A stretch of DNA of 64,000 nt from Hymenopus coronatus. Taxonomy: Eukaryota > Arthropoda > Insecta > Mantodea > Hymenopodidae. The translations under genes were made by a program, and so were the position numbers. Position 1 is the first letter of the stretch. Every line of letters starts with the position of its first letter. Positions 46,681-59,448 of this stretch are shown here, one piece after another. The notes beneath the pieces are model-generated. The model did no database searches. It saw nothing but the letters and a program-made list of their open reading frames with translations, and was not told the DNA's origin. Where the stretch lies: positions 77,019,696 through 77,083,695 of the forward strand of contig CM060884.1 in NCBI GenBank assembly GCA_030762935.1. Reading direction: 5' to 3'.

Positions 46681-47535
46681 ATTACGTTCTCTGCACGTAC
46701 TATGTACATAGTGTATAGAGAACATATTGTAATCGATACTGAGATTTCACCGGAAATATATGCTTTGAGTCCACCTGAATCCAAAAAAAAAAAGTATTTT
46801 TTGGAAAAAGGTCCGCGCACGCGCGCGCCCGTGTGTGTCTGTGGACAACATAGTTCAAAAACGAAAAGGCCGTTAAATACCAAACTTGGCATTTAAGTAT
46901 GGCCTCTTCCAAGAATGCGATACGAAGATTTTCAAGAAAATCCCCCGCCCCAAACTATCCTTTACATGGGAAAAAAATTACAAAATGTCTATTTTCTTAG
47001 AAATACCTCTATTTTAATTAAGATATCGTATATTTATGATATTTACATGCCAAATAAAATGTTTACACTGAATTTTTTGGCAATACCCCTAAGACCTGTT
47101 TATTCTGGATGATTTTTATTGAAACTTGCATAAGTGGTAAACCGTAAGACATAGAGAAAGACTTACTACACAAAAATGTAGATTACGATAAAACACATAA
47201 TTTATGTCCTATACATTTTTTCGTGGAGTTCACCGTTTTCGAGATATTCCTTGTTATTGGCTTCAGTTTTAAAATACTTAAACTTTTCCCATACGGGAAC
47301 TAGTCAACTCCTGGCCACACAAAGAAACGGATTTCAACCCCATTTCAAAATATCTGACTATCTGTTTATCCTAGAGTATTCACTTATTTCCCTTCTACTT
47401 ATAAGGAACTAAGTAATAAGACCGTTTCTGTAAATGTTTATCTCGATTAGCATTAAATAGATCGAAGAATAAGCTTATTAGCAGTAATTTGTTAGAGGGA
47501 AGTAGAGAAAGACATGTGAATGTGACACACAAATT
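46681..47535 (+). repeat. LTI family copy, modules 1 to 10
   Basis: Complete plus body. Module 3 has an unusual CGCGCACGCGCGCGCCCGTG run at about 46814, alternating purine-pyrimidine in place of (GT)n. It ends GACATGTGAATGTGACACA. Confidence 0.9.
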
Positions 47536-47545
47536 TGTTTTACTT

Positions 47546-48600
47546 GTGAACATAATTTTCTTAGTTCGATACACTTTTCCCAGCGTTTCTCCAACTGTTT
47601 TAAGACTTCCAAAAATTAGGATTTCGGAAGGTCCTCAAAATGGGCATCGGTTTGGGAGATGACCTCTATGTTAGACGTGAAGCATTTTCCGCCGAGCCAC
47701 TTTTTCAAGTTTGGTCACTGACGGCCAACTGGATGTTGTAGTAATTCGAACCTTAATTATACAACTTTCGCCATAGAAACTGCGCAGGTGTGCACTCTTG
47801 CATTGTCTTGAAGGAAGAGAATTTTTTCTTTGCCAGATGAGGGCGTTTTTTCTTCATTTCTTCGTTCAACAATGCATAATACTCTCCATTTATCTTTCTT
47901 CCTTTTCACAAGAAATAAACGTACATAATTCTGCGTGCATCCTAAAAAAAAAAAACGAGGCCATCACTTTGTCTGAAGATTTCACCAGCTTTACCTTCTT
48001 CGGAGCCGGTTCGCCTTTAAAAATCCACTGTTTCGACTGCACTTTTTCTCTGGAGTGTGATAGTGTATCCATATTTTATCCACAGTTATGTATCGACGCA
48101 GAAACTCGTCTGCATTGCGACGGAAAAGTGTCAAACCAGCTTCCGAATCGCTCACACGATTGTGTTTATTCTCATTGAGAGCAAACGCGCGCCCATATTG
48201 CCGAGACTTTTGTCAGACCTAATTTTTGATACAAAATTGAGAACACTGTACCTTGTGACATGCCTTTGACCTCTACTATATCGCAAAGTTTGATCACTCA
48301 AAACCATATCCTGGAATTTGTCGATCATTTCGGAGGAAGTCACTTCTACTGGACGTCCGGAACGATGTTCATCACTTGTGGATGTATGGCCACGTTTAAA
48401 TTCATTTATCCAATTGTAAATTGTTACAAACGCAGGAGCAGACGTGCCATGAACTTCTCCAACTCGTCTTTTATCTCTTTCGGTGATAAGTCTTTTAAAT
48501 AGAAGTGTTTAGTCACCGCACGAAACTCGTTCCATCTTTCTAGGTAAGCACAAGATTGTTGATTCAATCGCCTGTGGCAACGAGGGATATAGCTGCCATC
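47546..48600 (-). pseudogene. mariner transposase relic, second family
   Basis: Minus strand from Met near 48535, with an N-terminus MERNEFRAVTKHFYLKDL typical of mariner. Then VTSSEMIDKFQDMVLSD, GMSQGTVFSILYQKLGL, SKQWIFKGEPAPKKVKL, QDNARVHTCAVSMAKVV and, near 47546-47600, EKRWEKCIEL. The YSPDLAPSDYHLF block is missing or deleted, and stops are frequent. Its protein differs from the 33.1-34.4 kb copy, so it is a separate family. No clear terminal repeats remain. Confidence 0.88.
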
Positions 48601-48895
48601 CAGTAAGAGACACAGTTACTAATACAAACTTTTCTTGATGCTGCAAGTGGAACTTACTTCACGCGCCAAGTATACCCAGATTTACTGTAACTGTATTCAT
48701 TATTTCCAAAATGTAACAACAGTTCATTTCTCTTCAATCTCCACCTTACTCGTTTTTGTGATTTTTTTTAATTTTGCCCAAGGCTTCCATTAACGAAATC
48801 GGGGTTTTAATTAATAAATGTTTTTATTTGAAAATGACAGTTTCAGAATTTCTAATTGCTTTATATAGACTAATAACGAAAAGGTCAATATGCAT
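48601..48895. other. Single-copy stretch
   Basis: Nothing recognised; AT-rich. Confidence 0.4.
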
Positions 48896-50020
48896 TTTAC
48901 TTTCTCTTGTTAGTGCATAGGTAGAGGTGGTGTTGCACTCCTTCCAAAAATTCGACCCGGAGATTGTACTTTAAGTATATGTTTTAAGGTCCCTAGAATC
49001 AAAAAAAGGAAAATTTAATAAAAGGAAACGCGGGTGCGTATGTGTGTGTGTGACTGGGATATCGGTATGATACCAAATTTGATATTAAAGTTGGATATCT
49101 TCCAAGGATGTCACACAAACAAACCTTTACCTGAAAAAACTTGCGAAAATTTAGATTTTCTCAAAAATATTTCCATTTTTATTAAAGTACCATATATTCA
49201 ACATATTTACATGACAAGTGTCGGAACACCTCTACGTTCATGACGACTCTGCTAAACCGCACACACATTATGTTATATACAGTTGAGCATTTCTCAGATA
49301 TGCCTTCTTATTGATCTCAATTTTAAAATATACTCATATGGGAACCTCTCAACTTGTGGCAACGGATTTCAACCAGCTTTTAGAAGATTTGACTATCGTT
49401 TTAGCCTAGTGTATTCCCTTATTTACTTTTTACTAACAGGTAGTAAGTAATTAAGACAATTTCTCGATCATCATGAAGGTATTGTAATCCACTCAAAATT
49501 CAATACCGAGATTTCTCCGTAAATATATGTTTTGGGTCCACCTGAATCAAAAAAAAAAAAATAACCTTTCAGAAAAAGGTCCTTGTGTGTGTGTGTGTGT
49601 GTGTGAACACGATAACTCAAAAACGAAAATTCGATAAAATACCAAACTTGGCATTTAAGTTTAGTATCTTCCGGATGCAACACGAAGATTTTGAGAAAAA
49701 TTTCGCCAACCCAAGCTACCCTTTACATGGAACTTTTTTTGAAAAATTTTATTTTCTCAAACATGGCTAACAATTTTCATTAAAATATCGTATATTAAAT
49801 ATATTTACCTGACAAATAAAATGTATATCTTGAATTTTCTGGATGAAGCTACTACTAAACTTAAATACCAAGTACAGAGACCTTTTTCTAAAATTGCTTT
49901 TTCTTTTGGATACAGAAGGCCCTAAAATTTGTATTTTCGATAAAATCTTGGTATTGCATTTTTTGAGGAATGCAATACCTTTTGTATACAGTATGTACAT
50001 AGTGCGTGAACAGAAAGTAA
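48896..50020. repeat. Three LTI fragments
   Basis: 48896-49475 is plus modules 1-9 with deletions (module 5 C-run lost). 49476-49850 is plus modules 1-6 with a (GT)9 tract at 49585. 49851-50020 is minus module 3 to head, ending ACAGAAAGTAACATG. Confidence 0.78.
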
Positions 50021-50467
50021 CATGTTGATGTTAAAGGGAAATATTTTGAAAAAATATGAAATTGTTTAAGTTTTTAAAAAGCAATGTGTGTTTGACTTTC
50101 TAAAGGTTTTCACCCAGACCCTCATACATAATGTTAGGTTGAGGGCCGCAGAACTAGAAATTGAGGAATCATTTCAGCAACACCACACGCCTTGCCCGGA
50201 TTTGGGAAAGCTACAACGAGAAATTCCAGATGTGCTTCGCTTTGTGATTCCAATAATCAATGTTCGATACGCTCGCAACCTCCCTGCTATTCACAAGCCG
50301 TCAAATGTTTTTTATCATTATTTTTTACCTCTAACTTCTTATAAATTGAAAGTCAGGAAAGTAACCTCTAACATCTTTTTGTTGCAGGCAAACAATAAAA
50401 GGTTTATGGCGAGGCATCTATGAAATGTGACATAAATTTGAAAATGTTATTTATGTCACAGATGCTA
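50021..50467 (+). other. Unidentified open region, 111-aa frame
   Basis: A plus frame at 50088-50423 lies in sequence that matches no repeat here. I see no domain. The translated segment ELEIEESFQQHHTPCPDL is hydrophilic, and later residues are basic. A pyrimidine tract followed by GTTGCAG (about 50381-50387) resembles a splice acceptor, and AATAAA lies at 50394. It could be a decayed exon or an old element; there is no support for function. Confidence 0.25.
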
Positions 50468-51126
50468 AACAAATCTGATGTGTTCCATTCACATGTCTTT
50501 CTCTGCAACAAATTATTGTTAAAAAGCTTATGCTTCTATTTACTTCACGGTAATCGAGAAAAATTAGCAGAAATAGTCTTATTACTTGCCTCCTTGTAAG
50601 TAGATGCAAAATAAGGGAGTGCCATAGGTTAAAGTGATAGTCAAAAGCTGGTTGCTATGTGACTGAAGTTCCGTTGTTTGTATGGACAGGAGTTGACAAA
50701 TTCCTGTATGAGAAAAGTATGTTTTTAAAGCATAAATCAAAAACAAGGAATATTTAAAAAACGATGAACTCCACGAAAAAAGTTGTATAACAAAAATTGT
50801 GTGTTTTAATGTGCTGTACATTTTTTGTGTGGTTTAGCAGTTATGCAAAATTCCGTAAAATTCATCCAGAATAAAGTAGTCTTCAGAGGCTATTACCAGA
50901 AATTTCAAGATATATCTACATTTTATTTGTCAGGTAAATATATTTAAAATACTATATTTTAACCAAAATGGTTAGAACCATTTTTGAACATTTCAAAATT
51001 TTCGAAAAAAGTTCCATGTTAAGGGTAGTTGGAGGTGGGGTGATTTTTCTCAAAATGTTCGTGTCGCATCCCTGGAAGATACAAACCTAAATACCAAGTT
51101 TTGTATTTTACCGACTTTTAGTTTTA

Positions 51127-51175
<49 letters not shown>

Positions 51176-51600
51176 CCTTATTCTAAAAATACTTTTTTTA
51201 GATACAGGGGACCCTAAAACATATATTTCCAGTGAAATCTCGATATCGAATTTTGGGTGCAATACAATACCTTCTCTATACACTATGTACATAGTATGTG
51301 TAATGGTTACCATGCTAACTTCATATACCCAAGGTCGCGGGTTCAAACCCGGCGGAGGACGATGGATTTTTTCGGGCGTAAAAATCCTTAGCATGGCTTC
51401 CTTCGGAAGGGAAGTAAAGCTGTGGGTCCCGTGTCGTAGATTTACGGCACGTAAAAGAACCTCAAGCCTGATAAGAGAGGCCTCTGAGCAAAATTAAGCG
51501 ATCTTTTCGCCCAGTATAGAATGGGACGCTGAGAACCAAAGCAGTTAAAGAGCGTCCATAAATAACAGGCCATTTCATTTAGTACATGTAGAGAAAGTAA
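50468..51600 (-). repeat. LTI family copy split by a SINE-A
   Basis: Modules 10 to 1 on the minus strand. Module 3 has an ACACAC run (51125-51172). The SINE lies in the head palindrome, and the remaining TAGTACATGTAGAGAAAG follows it. The repeated TAGTA-x2-TGTA flanks (51292 and about 51580) are the target duplication. Confidence 0.88.
51296..51577 (+). mobile_element. SINE-A copy inserted in an LTI head
   Basis: Plus copy with the tRNA-like head starting GTGTAATGGTTACCATGC (A box) and GGTCGCGGGTTCAAACCCGG (B box). The body is well conserved (GAAGGGAAGTAAAGCTGTGG; GGCACGTAAAAGAACCTCAA). The 3' end is GTCCATAAATAACAGGCCAT. About ten bases of the head are missing relative to the 61.4-kb copy. 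Confidence 0.92.
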
Positions 51601-51775
51601 ATGGTGTTTTATACGGTGAAGCTTGCGAAACAAGGCCGCAATTGTACGAACAATATAAAACAATTTTAACACGTGTGTCAAACACTGCTTCATCTCAATA
51701 TAATAGACTTTTATGTAATGGTCACTTGTTGAATTGGTTATCATCAGTGCTGACAACATGATGACTTACTCGTTT
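51601..51775. other. Unplaced linker and array flank
   Basis: The last 20-30 bases (CGTTTCGTAGTCGGCTTACC) match, inverted, the flank at 26685-26725. Confidence 0.6.
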
Positions 51776-53285
51776 CGTAGTCGGCTTACCCTCCACGTGA
51801 TTGTAGGACTGACAAGCGGAGGTCAGAAGTCTCTCGGGGAGCCAACCGCACGAAACAACAGGCCAGGCATGAGTGTGAGGAAGTGGATGATATGTAGGAC
51901 TGACACTCTCCTAGGACTTATAAGCGGATGTCTAGGGGTCAGAAGTCTGTCGGGGAGCCAACGGCACGAAACAACAGGCCAGGCATGAGTGTGAGGAAGT
52001 GGATGATATGTAGGACTGACACTCTCCTAGGACTGACAAGCGGAGGTCTAGGGGTCAGAAGTCTGTCGGGGAGCCAACCGCACGAAACAACAGGCCAGGC
52101 ATGAGTGTGAGGAAGTGGATGATATGTAGGACTGACAAGCGGAGGTCAGAAGTCTCTCGGGGAGCCAACCGCACGAAACAACAGAATGGAGAACCAGGCC
52201 CGAGGCCAGGCATGAGTGTGAGGAAGTGGATGATATGTAGGACTGACACTCCCCTAGGACTTACAAGTGGAGGTCTAGGGGTCAGAAGTCTCTCGGGGAG
52301 CCAACCGCAGGAAACAACAGGCCAGGCATGAGTGTGAGGAAGTGGATGATATGTAGGACTGACACTCTCCTAGGACTGACAAGCGGAGGTCTAAGGGTCA
52401 GAAGTCTGTCGGGGAGCCAACCGCACGAAACAACAGAATGGAGAACCAGGCCCTTAGCCAGACATGAGTGTGAGGAAGTGGATGATATGTAGGACTGACA
52501 CTCCCCTAGGACTTACAAGTGGAGGTCTAGGGGTCAGAAGTCTCTCGGGGAGCCAACCGCAGGAAACAACAGGCCAGGCATGAGTGTGAGGAAGTGGATG
52601 ATATGTAGGACTGACACTCCCCTAGGACTTACAAGTGGAGGTCTAGGGGTCAGAAGTCTCTCGGGGAGCCAACCGCAGGAAACAACAGGCCAGGCATGAG
52701 TGTGAGGAAGTGGATGATATGTAGGACTGACACTCTCCTAGGACTTACAAGCGGAGGCCTAGGGGTCAGAAGTCTGTCGGGGAGCCAACGGCACGAAACA
52801 ACAGGCCAGGCATGAGTGTGAGGAAGTGGATGATATGTAGGACTGACACTCTCCTAGGACTTATAAGCGGATGTCTAGGGGTCAGAAGTCTGTCGGGGAG
52901 CCAACGGCACGAAACAACAGGCCAGGCATGAGTGTGAGGAAGTGGATGATATGTAGGACTGACACTCTCCTAGGACTTACAAGCGGAGGTCTAGGGGTCA
53001 GAAGTCTGTCGGGGAGCCAACCGCACGAAACAACAGAATGGAGAACCAGGCCCTTAGCCAGACATGAGTGTGAGGAAGTGGATGATATGTAGGACTGACA
53101 CTCTCCTAGGACTTACAAGCGGAGGTCTAGGGGTCAGAAGTCTCTCGGGGAGCCAACGGCACGAAACAACAGAATGGAGAACCAGGCCCGAGGACAGGCA
53201 TGAGTGTGAGGAAGTGGACTGACACTCCCCTAGGATTTACAAGTGGATGTCTAGGGGTCAGAAGTCTGTCTGGGACCCAAGACAC
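51776..53285. repeat. SINE-B tail tandem array, opposite orientation
   Basis: About twelve units keyed on GTCGGGGAGCCAACCGCACG and AAGTGGATGATATGTAGGAC, mostly 115-140 bp. The unit is the reverse complement of that at 25736-26690. The G-run there is replaced here by CACTCTCCTAGG or CACTCCCCTAGG. Two length classes alternate, with and without an AGAATGGAGAACCAGGCC block. Confidence 0.95.
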
Positions 53286-53580
53286 AGAATGGAGATCCTG
53301 GTTTCTGTAGAGTGGGTAGAATATTCTGGATGCTCGTGATAATGTGGGTTGTAATTGTTTTGATCGGGAGTGACGCTCTGAAAGTTTGTGTTTTTGTCAG
53401 TTGTGTGTTCTGAGCAGTTTCTCTTGTGATGTTAGGTCCTGGTTGTGTGTCCTTGTTCAGGAGTGAATGTGTGGTGGTTGCCAGCTGGTGTCCGTCGTGT
53501 TGTGTGTGGTCTCCCTAGGGTAGAATCTGCAGCAGATCTGACCGGTGAAGTGGTCGTTTCCGTAACAGGAGCGCAAAATC
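53286..53580. other. Unplaced TG-rich flank
   Basis: No repeat match in the window; TGTGTTTTTGTC and similar words are common. It leads into a 170-bp duplication. Confidence 0.4.
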
Positions 53581-53935
53581 GGCGGCGTCTTGTAAGTTTG
53601 GTGCTCCACAATAGTGACAGTGTTGAAGATCAGTTCTCTGTGTCGTGTCCATACTGGCAGCAGCTGTTCCACGACGGTGTCCATCTGGTTTTGTTTTCTT
53701 CTCTCCCAAGGAAGACCAGTCCGTAGCATACTGGAAAACGAGTGGGAATCGGCGGCGTCTTGTAAGTTTGGTGCTCCACAATAGTGACAGTGTTGAAGAT
53801 CAGTTCTCTGTGTCGTGTCCATACTGGCAGCAGCTGTTCCACGATGGTGTCCATCTGGTTCTGTTTTCTTCTCTCCCAAGGAAGACCAGTCTGTAGCATA
53901 CTGGAAAACGAGTGGGATTAGCGGCGTTGGCAGGT
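53581..53935. repeat. 170-bp direct duplication
   Basis: GGCGGCGTCTTGTAAGTTTG starts units at 53581 and 53751, and a third partial unit (GCGGCGTTGG) begins near 53920. The copies differ at only a few positions (for example ACGACGG and ACGATGG), so the duplication is recent. Not a multiple of three, so the frames at 53445-53899 shift across copies. Confidence 0.93.
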
Positions 53936-54011
53936 CAGAGTTGCTGAAAAACCGTTACTTGTCGTAGAGTCCGAGCTCATCGACTGGTGTTGTGGTCTCG
54001 AATTTGATACT

Positions 54012-54660
54012 TTTACTTTCTCTACACGTACTGTGTACATAGAGAAGCTACTGCACTCCACCCAAACATTCCATACCGAGATTTCATCGGAAATACATGT
54101 TTTGCCTCGCTACGAATCCAAAAAGGGAAAAGGAACGTGTGTCTGTGGACAACATAGCTCAAAAAGGAAAAAACCGTTAAATATCAAACTTGGTATCTTC
54201 CAAGGATGCGACACGAACACACTCCACTACACTTTACATGCAAAATTTTTCAAAATTTTTGATCTTGTCAATAATGGCTTTAACGATTTTTATTAAAATA
54301 TCATATATTAAACATATTTACCTGATAAAAAATAAAATGTATGTTTTGAATTTTCTAGGAATAACCTATGAAGAGTATGTACTTTATGATTTTACGGAAT
54401 TTTGTATAACTGCTAAACCGTAAGAGATGGACAAAAACTTACCACACAAAATGTAGATCACGATAAAACACACAATTTATGTTACATACATTTTTTCGTG
54501 GAGTTGATCGTTTTTGAGGCATTCTTTGTTTTTAGTTTCAGCTTTGAAAAAGTTATATTTAATTTTTTCTTGATTAGCATGAAGTAATATAGAAGCATTA
54601 GCTTTTTGACAATACTTTGTTGTAAAGAAAGTCAGGTGAATGGAACACATCAGATTTTTT
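54012..54660 (+). repeat. LTI family copy, modules 1 to 10 with deletions
   Basis: Head, module 2, a short module 3, module 4 lacking the C-run of module 5, then 6-8 and a module 10 ending GTGAATGGAACACATCAGAT. Module 9 is deleted. Confidence 0.85.
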
Positions 54661-54965
54661 AAATTATGTTCATTTTAACAATGTTTATAATTTATTCTTC
54701 AGTTTTCTGACGTGGTTGGTGTGCCGATTTCGTTGTTTGTCGTCTCGGTGTTTATCGTAACACGTGTTTTTCTTGACTTGGATGTTGAGTTGATATCTTG
54801 CGAGTTCCTTGGTGTTGCGGTGTTCATTGTGACTGGTATACATCTTCGTTCCTCTTCGTTGTTTCCTCCTCCGACCTAGGCCATCCCAATTGGGGATATT
54901 TTTGACATCCGTAATATTGCTTTCACTTTTTCTATGTGGTTTAGATCTTTCGCAGTCCATAAGTG
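54661..54965 (-). other. Unidentified sequence with basic minus-strand frame
   Basis: The C-terminal 93 residues or so of a 165-aa minus frame (54685-55182) fall here; the N-terminal part is LTI translation. The non-repeat part is very basic and polar (GLGRRRKQRRGTKMYTSHNE, then many K, N and R). No domain recognised. It sits between two LTI copies. Confidence 0.25.
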
Positions 54966-55055
54966 ATAACTTTTTACTTTCTCTACACGTACTATGTACA
55001 TAGTGTATTGAGAAGGTATTGTATTGTACCCAAAAATTCAATCCGCGATATGTGT

Positions 55056-55096
<41 letters not shown>

Positions 55097-55768
55097 TGTG
55101 GACAGCATAGCTCAAAAACTAAAACACCAAACTTGGTATTTAAGATTGGTATCTTCCAAGGATGCGACACGAAGATTTTCAAGAAAATTCCTCTACCTTC
55201 AACTACTTTTTTCGAAAAAGTTTATATTCTTAAAAATGGCTCTAACGGTTTTGATTAAAATATCGTATATTAAAGATAGTTAACTGACAAAATGTATATC
55301 TTGAATTTTCTGGGAATAGCATCTGAAGACTATTCTGGATCAATTTTACGGAATTTTGCACAACTGCTAAACCGTAAGAGATGGACAAAAAGTTACCACA
55401 CAAAAAATGTAGACCACATTAAAATACACAATTTATGTTATATACGTTTTTTCGTGGCGTTGATCTTTTTGGAGATATTCCTTGTTTTTGGTTTCAGCTT
55501 TGAAAAACTTACACTTTTCTCATACAGGAATTTGTCAACTCCTGTCCATACTAACAAAGGAACTACAGTCACATAGCAACCAGCTTTTGGCTTTCACTTT
55601 AACCTATGGTACTCCCTTATTTCGCTTTTACTTACAAGGAAGCATGTAATAAGACTGTTTCTGCTAATTTTATCTCGATTAGCATGAAGTAAATAGAAGC
55701 ATTAGCTGTTTAACAATAATTGGTTACAGAGATGTAGAGAAAGTCATGTAAATGTAACATATCCGATG
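54966..55768 (+). repeat. LTI family copy, modules 1 to 10, with (GT)n
   Basis: Complete plus body. The region between modules 2 and 3 has shrunk while (GT)n grew (55050-55093). It ends GTCATGTAAATGTAACATAT. Confidence 0.92.
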
Positions 55769-55781
55769 TTTTACGCCGGAA

Positions 55782-55908
55782 TTCACTACTGTGGCACCGC
55801 AGGCGATGACTCTAATGGTACATGGAATGTGATGGTTGGGGAAGCTGGAGAACCTAACTCTGCGCCGCTTTGGGATCAAACTAAGCACTCGGCCACGGCG
55901 CGGGCCTA
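55782..55908 (-). mobile_element. SINE-B copy, short
   Basis: Minus strand. The head is GCCGTGGCCGAGTGCTTAG, the B box is decayed (TTTGATCCCAAAGCGG) and the 3' part is GTCATCGCCTGCGGTGCCAC, matching the 29.05-29.26 kb copy. Confidence 0.8.
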
Positions 55909-56140
55909 AGTGATAACTGGGAGGAAGGAATCACAAGCTGTCCTCTGGGATATACTTCAGCGAGACTTGCCCCAGAGGCAAAACACACTGAAAGAGTTTA
56001 CAAGCGCAGTATTACTTAACCATAGAGCTTCGCTTTAAGGCAAGGGATTCAAATTCAATTTGCTTCTTTTCTCTTTAAAAAGTTCTCAGACATTACATTT
56101 GCATAAAAATTGTTCTATGGAAAAGTAACTTCATTTCTTT
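55909..56140. other. Single-copy stretch
   Basis: Nothing recognised. Confidence 0.4.
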
Positions 56141-57012
56141 TACTTTCATTGCCATGCACAGTAAATAGTTTCCTTATAAGCGGAAGGCAAATAACGGAAT
56201 ACACTAAGCTAAAAGCAATAGTCAAATATTTTAAAAGCTGTCGCTAAGCGATTGACATTGAAATTCAATTTGCATCGTCATGATTAAAATATTCCCTGTT
56301 TGAAAAAAGTATAAGTATTTTCAAATTTAAACCAATAACCAGGAATATCTGGTTACTTCCATAAAAACAAAAATGTGATTACCTCCATTCACATGACTTT
56401 GTTTACATCTCTGTAACAAATTATCGTTAATAAACTTATTCTGATATCTATTTCATGCTAACATTAGCGGAAACGGTCTTAATGTTTAGGGAAATAAGAG
56501 AATACACTAGACTAAACCGACAGTCAAGTGTTTTACAATGTGGGATTGAAATCCGTTTCTTTGCGTGGCCAGGAGTTGACAACTTCCTGTATGAGAAAAA
56601 GTTAATGTATTTTAAAACTGAAATCAATAGTAAAGAATATCTCGAAAACGGCCAACTCCACAACAAAATGTATTTCATATAAATTGTGTGTTTTATCGAG
56701 ATCTACATTTTTGTGCAGTAAATATTTGTTTATCTCTTACGGTTTACAGGTTATCCAAAATTCAATAAAAATCATCCAGAATAAAGAGGCCTTAAAGCAT
56801 TTCCCGCATAATTCAAGATATACATTTTATTTGTTGTGTAAATATCTTAAATATAACAGATTTTAATCAAAATCGTTAGAGGTATTTTTGAGAAAATCAA
56901 AGCTTTCGAAATGTTTTCCATCTAAAGGGTAGTTGGGGGGAATTTTCTTGAAAATGTTCGTGTCGCACTGAACTTAAATATAAAGTTTGTTATTTAAACG
57001 GCTTTTCGTTTT
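56141..57012 (-). repeat. LTI copies: tail fragment then modules 10 to 3
   Basis: 56141-56375 is a minus module 9/8 fragment. 56376-57012 is a longer minus copy from CTCCATTCACATGACTTTGT to the start of module 3. 57013-57245 is unplaced. Confidence 0.8.
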
Positions 57013-57245
57013 TGTGCCTCTATTTACTATGCATGAAGTAGAAAAATTAAAGCACTCGCAGAGTAAAAACATAAGATAGCCCTAGAACGCCCTCGACGCT
57101 CCTTCACAATAAAATTATAGTTTTATATTTGTACATCGATGTTTTACTGGCGAATAACTCCATACGATAATCCTCTGTATCAAATTTATACCTGTCTAAA
57201 TTCTCAACTTTAATCCCCGAAACCTTTCCCCCATTTGTTTAATAG

Positions 57246-57960
57246 AAAAATATGATGTGTTCCATTCACATGTCTTTCTCTACATTGCTGTAACAAATTA
57301 TTGTTAAACAGCGCATTCTTCTGTGTACTTTATAATAATCCAGTTAAACATTAGCAGACATTCACTTAATTACTTGTAAGTAGAAGCGAAACAATAGAAT
57401 ACACTGGGATAAAACGATAGTGAATTCTTTTAAACGCTGGTTGCCATGTGGTTGAAGTCCGTTTCTATGCAAGGCCAGCAGTTTACAACTCTTCCTGTGG
57501 AAAAAAAAAGTTAGGTATTTTAAATGTGAAACAAATAACAAGGAATATCTCAGAAATGGACAATTCAACACATAAATTGTGTGTTTTAACGTGATTTACA
57601 TTATTTATGTAGTAAGCTTTTGTCTATCTCTTACGGTTTACCAGTTACACAAAATTCATTCCGTGTCTTCAGAGACTATTCCTAGAACATTCAAACGATA
57701 TGTTTTATTTGTCATATAAGTGTGTTTATATGCAGCATTTTAATCAAATTCGTTAGAGCATTTTTTGAGAAAATCAATATTTCCGAAATGCTTTCCATGT
57801 AAAGGGTAGTTTGTTTGGGGTGGGGGGATTTTTCTGAAAATCTTCGTGTTGCATCCCTGGAAAATACTTAACTTACATACCAAGTTTGGTATTTTACCAC
57901 CTTTACGTTTTTGAGTTATCGTGTTTACATACACATACAAAGGCCTTTTTCTGAAAATAC
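57246..57960 (-). repeat. LTI family copy, modules 10 to 3
   Basis: Minus copy from ATGATGTGTTCCATTCACAT to CTTTTTCTGAAAATACCC. It is joined directly to a plus head at 57961 with no head of its own. Confidence 0.88.
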
Positions 57961-59415
57961 CCTTTTACTTTCTCTACAGTACTATGGACATGGTGTATAG
58001 AGAAGCTGTTGTAATGCATCCAAAATTCGATACCGAGATTTCACCGGAAATACATGTTTTGGGACCTCCTGAAACCAAAAGAAAAAAACATTTTTAGAAA
58101 AATGTCTGTGTGTGTCTGTCTGTTCATGTGTTTGTCTGTGTATGTGTGTGTGTATCTGTGGGCAGATTAGCTCAAAAACGAAAAGACCCTTAAATACCAA
58201 ACTTGGCATTTAAGGTTGCTATCTTCCAGGGATGCGACACGAAGATTTTCAAGAAAATCCCCCCACCCACAACTACCCTTTACATGAATACTTTTTCTAA
58301 AATTTTGATTTTATCAAAAATTGCTCTAGCGATTTAGATTAAAATCTCTTATATTTAGGATATTTATATGCCAAATAAAAGTATATCTTGAATCTTGTGG
58401 GAATTGCCTCTAAAGACTTTTTGCATAACTGGTAAACCGTAAGAGAGAGACAAAAACCTGCAGATGACGATAATACACTTTTTCGTGGAGATATTCCTTG
58501 TAATTGGTGTCATGTTTGAGAAATTGCGACAGTATTTTAGTACGACGCATATTTAACTTTGGTATCTTCCAAGGATGCGACACGAACATTATCAAGAAAA
58601 TCCCCTCACCACCAACTACCCTTTACATGGAACTTTTTTCGAACATTTTGATTTTCTCAGAAATGGCTCTAACGATTTTGATTAAAATATCATACGTTAA
58701 AGGTATTTACTTAACAAATAAAATATGTCTTGAATTTGCTGGGAATAGCTTCTGAAGACTACTTTATCCTGGATAATTTTACGGAATGTTGTAGAACTGC
58801 TAAACCGTAACAGATGGACAAAATCTGAACACACAAAAATGTAGAGCACCTTAAAACACACAATATATGTTATACACATTTTTTTTTCGTGGAGGTGATC
58901 GTTTTTGAGATATTCCTTGTTTTTGGTTTCAGCTTTGAAAAACTTATACTTTTCTCATACAGGAATTTGTCAACTCCTGTCCATACAAACAAAGGAACTT
59001 CAGTCACATAGCAACCAGCTTTTGACTATCACTTTAACCTATGGTACTCCCTTATTTCCCTTCTACTTACAAGGAAGCAAGTAATAAGACTACTTCTGCT
59101 AATTTGTTCTCGATTAGAAATGAGGTAAATAGAGGGATAAGCTTTTTAACAATAATATGTTACAGATATGTAGAGAAGGTGATGTCAATGTTTCATTGTG
59201 GTGATGCAATTAGAACGGAACTTAAATGCCACTTAGCGACTACCTCTCTAAAGGTTTGACAAACCTTAAGCCTAATATATTTCCATATTTACTTTCTATC
59301 TGGAAGGAAATATGCAATAAAAGCATATCTGTAAATGTTTAGGTGGATTAACGTGAAGCTGATAGAAGAATAAGATATTTGAAGAGTAGCAGAATCCTTG
59401 TTACTGTAACAGCAG
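57961..59415 (+). repeat. Three LTI bodies in tandem order
   Basis: 57961-58530 is head through module 8. 58531-59185 resumes at module 4 and runs to module 10. 59186-59415 is a diverged module 9/10 fragment. The first two overlap in content, so this is a composite rather than one copy. Confidence 0.82.
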
Positions 59416-59448
59416 ATATGTATAACAAAGATAGATATTTGCGCTAAA

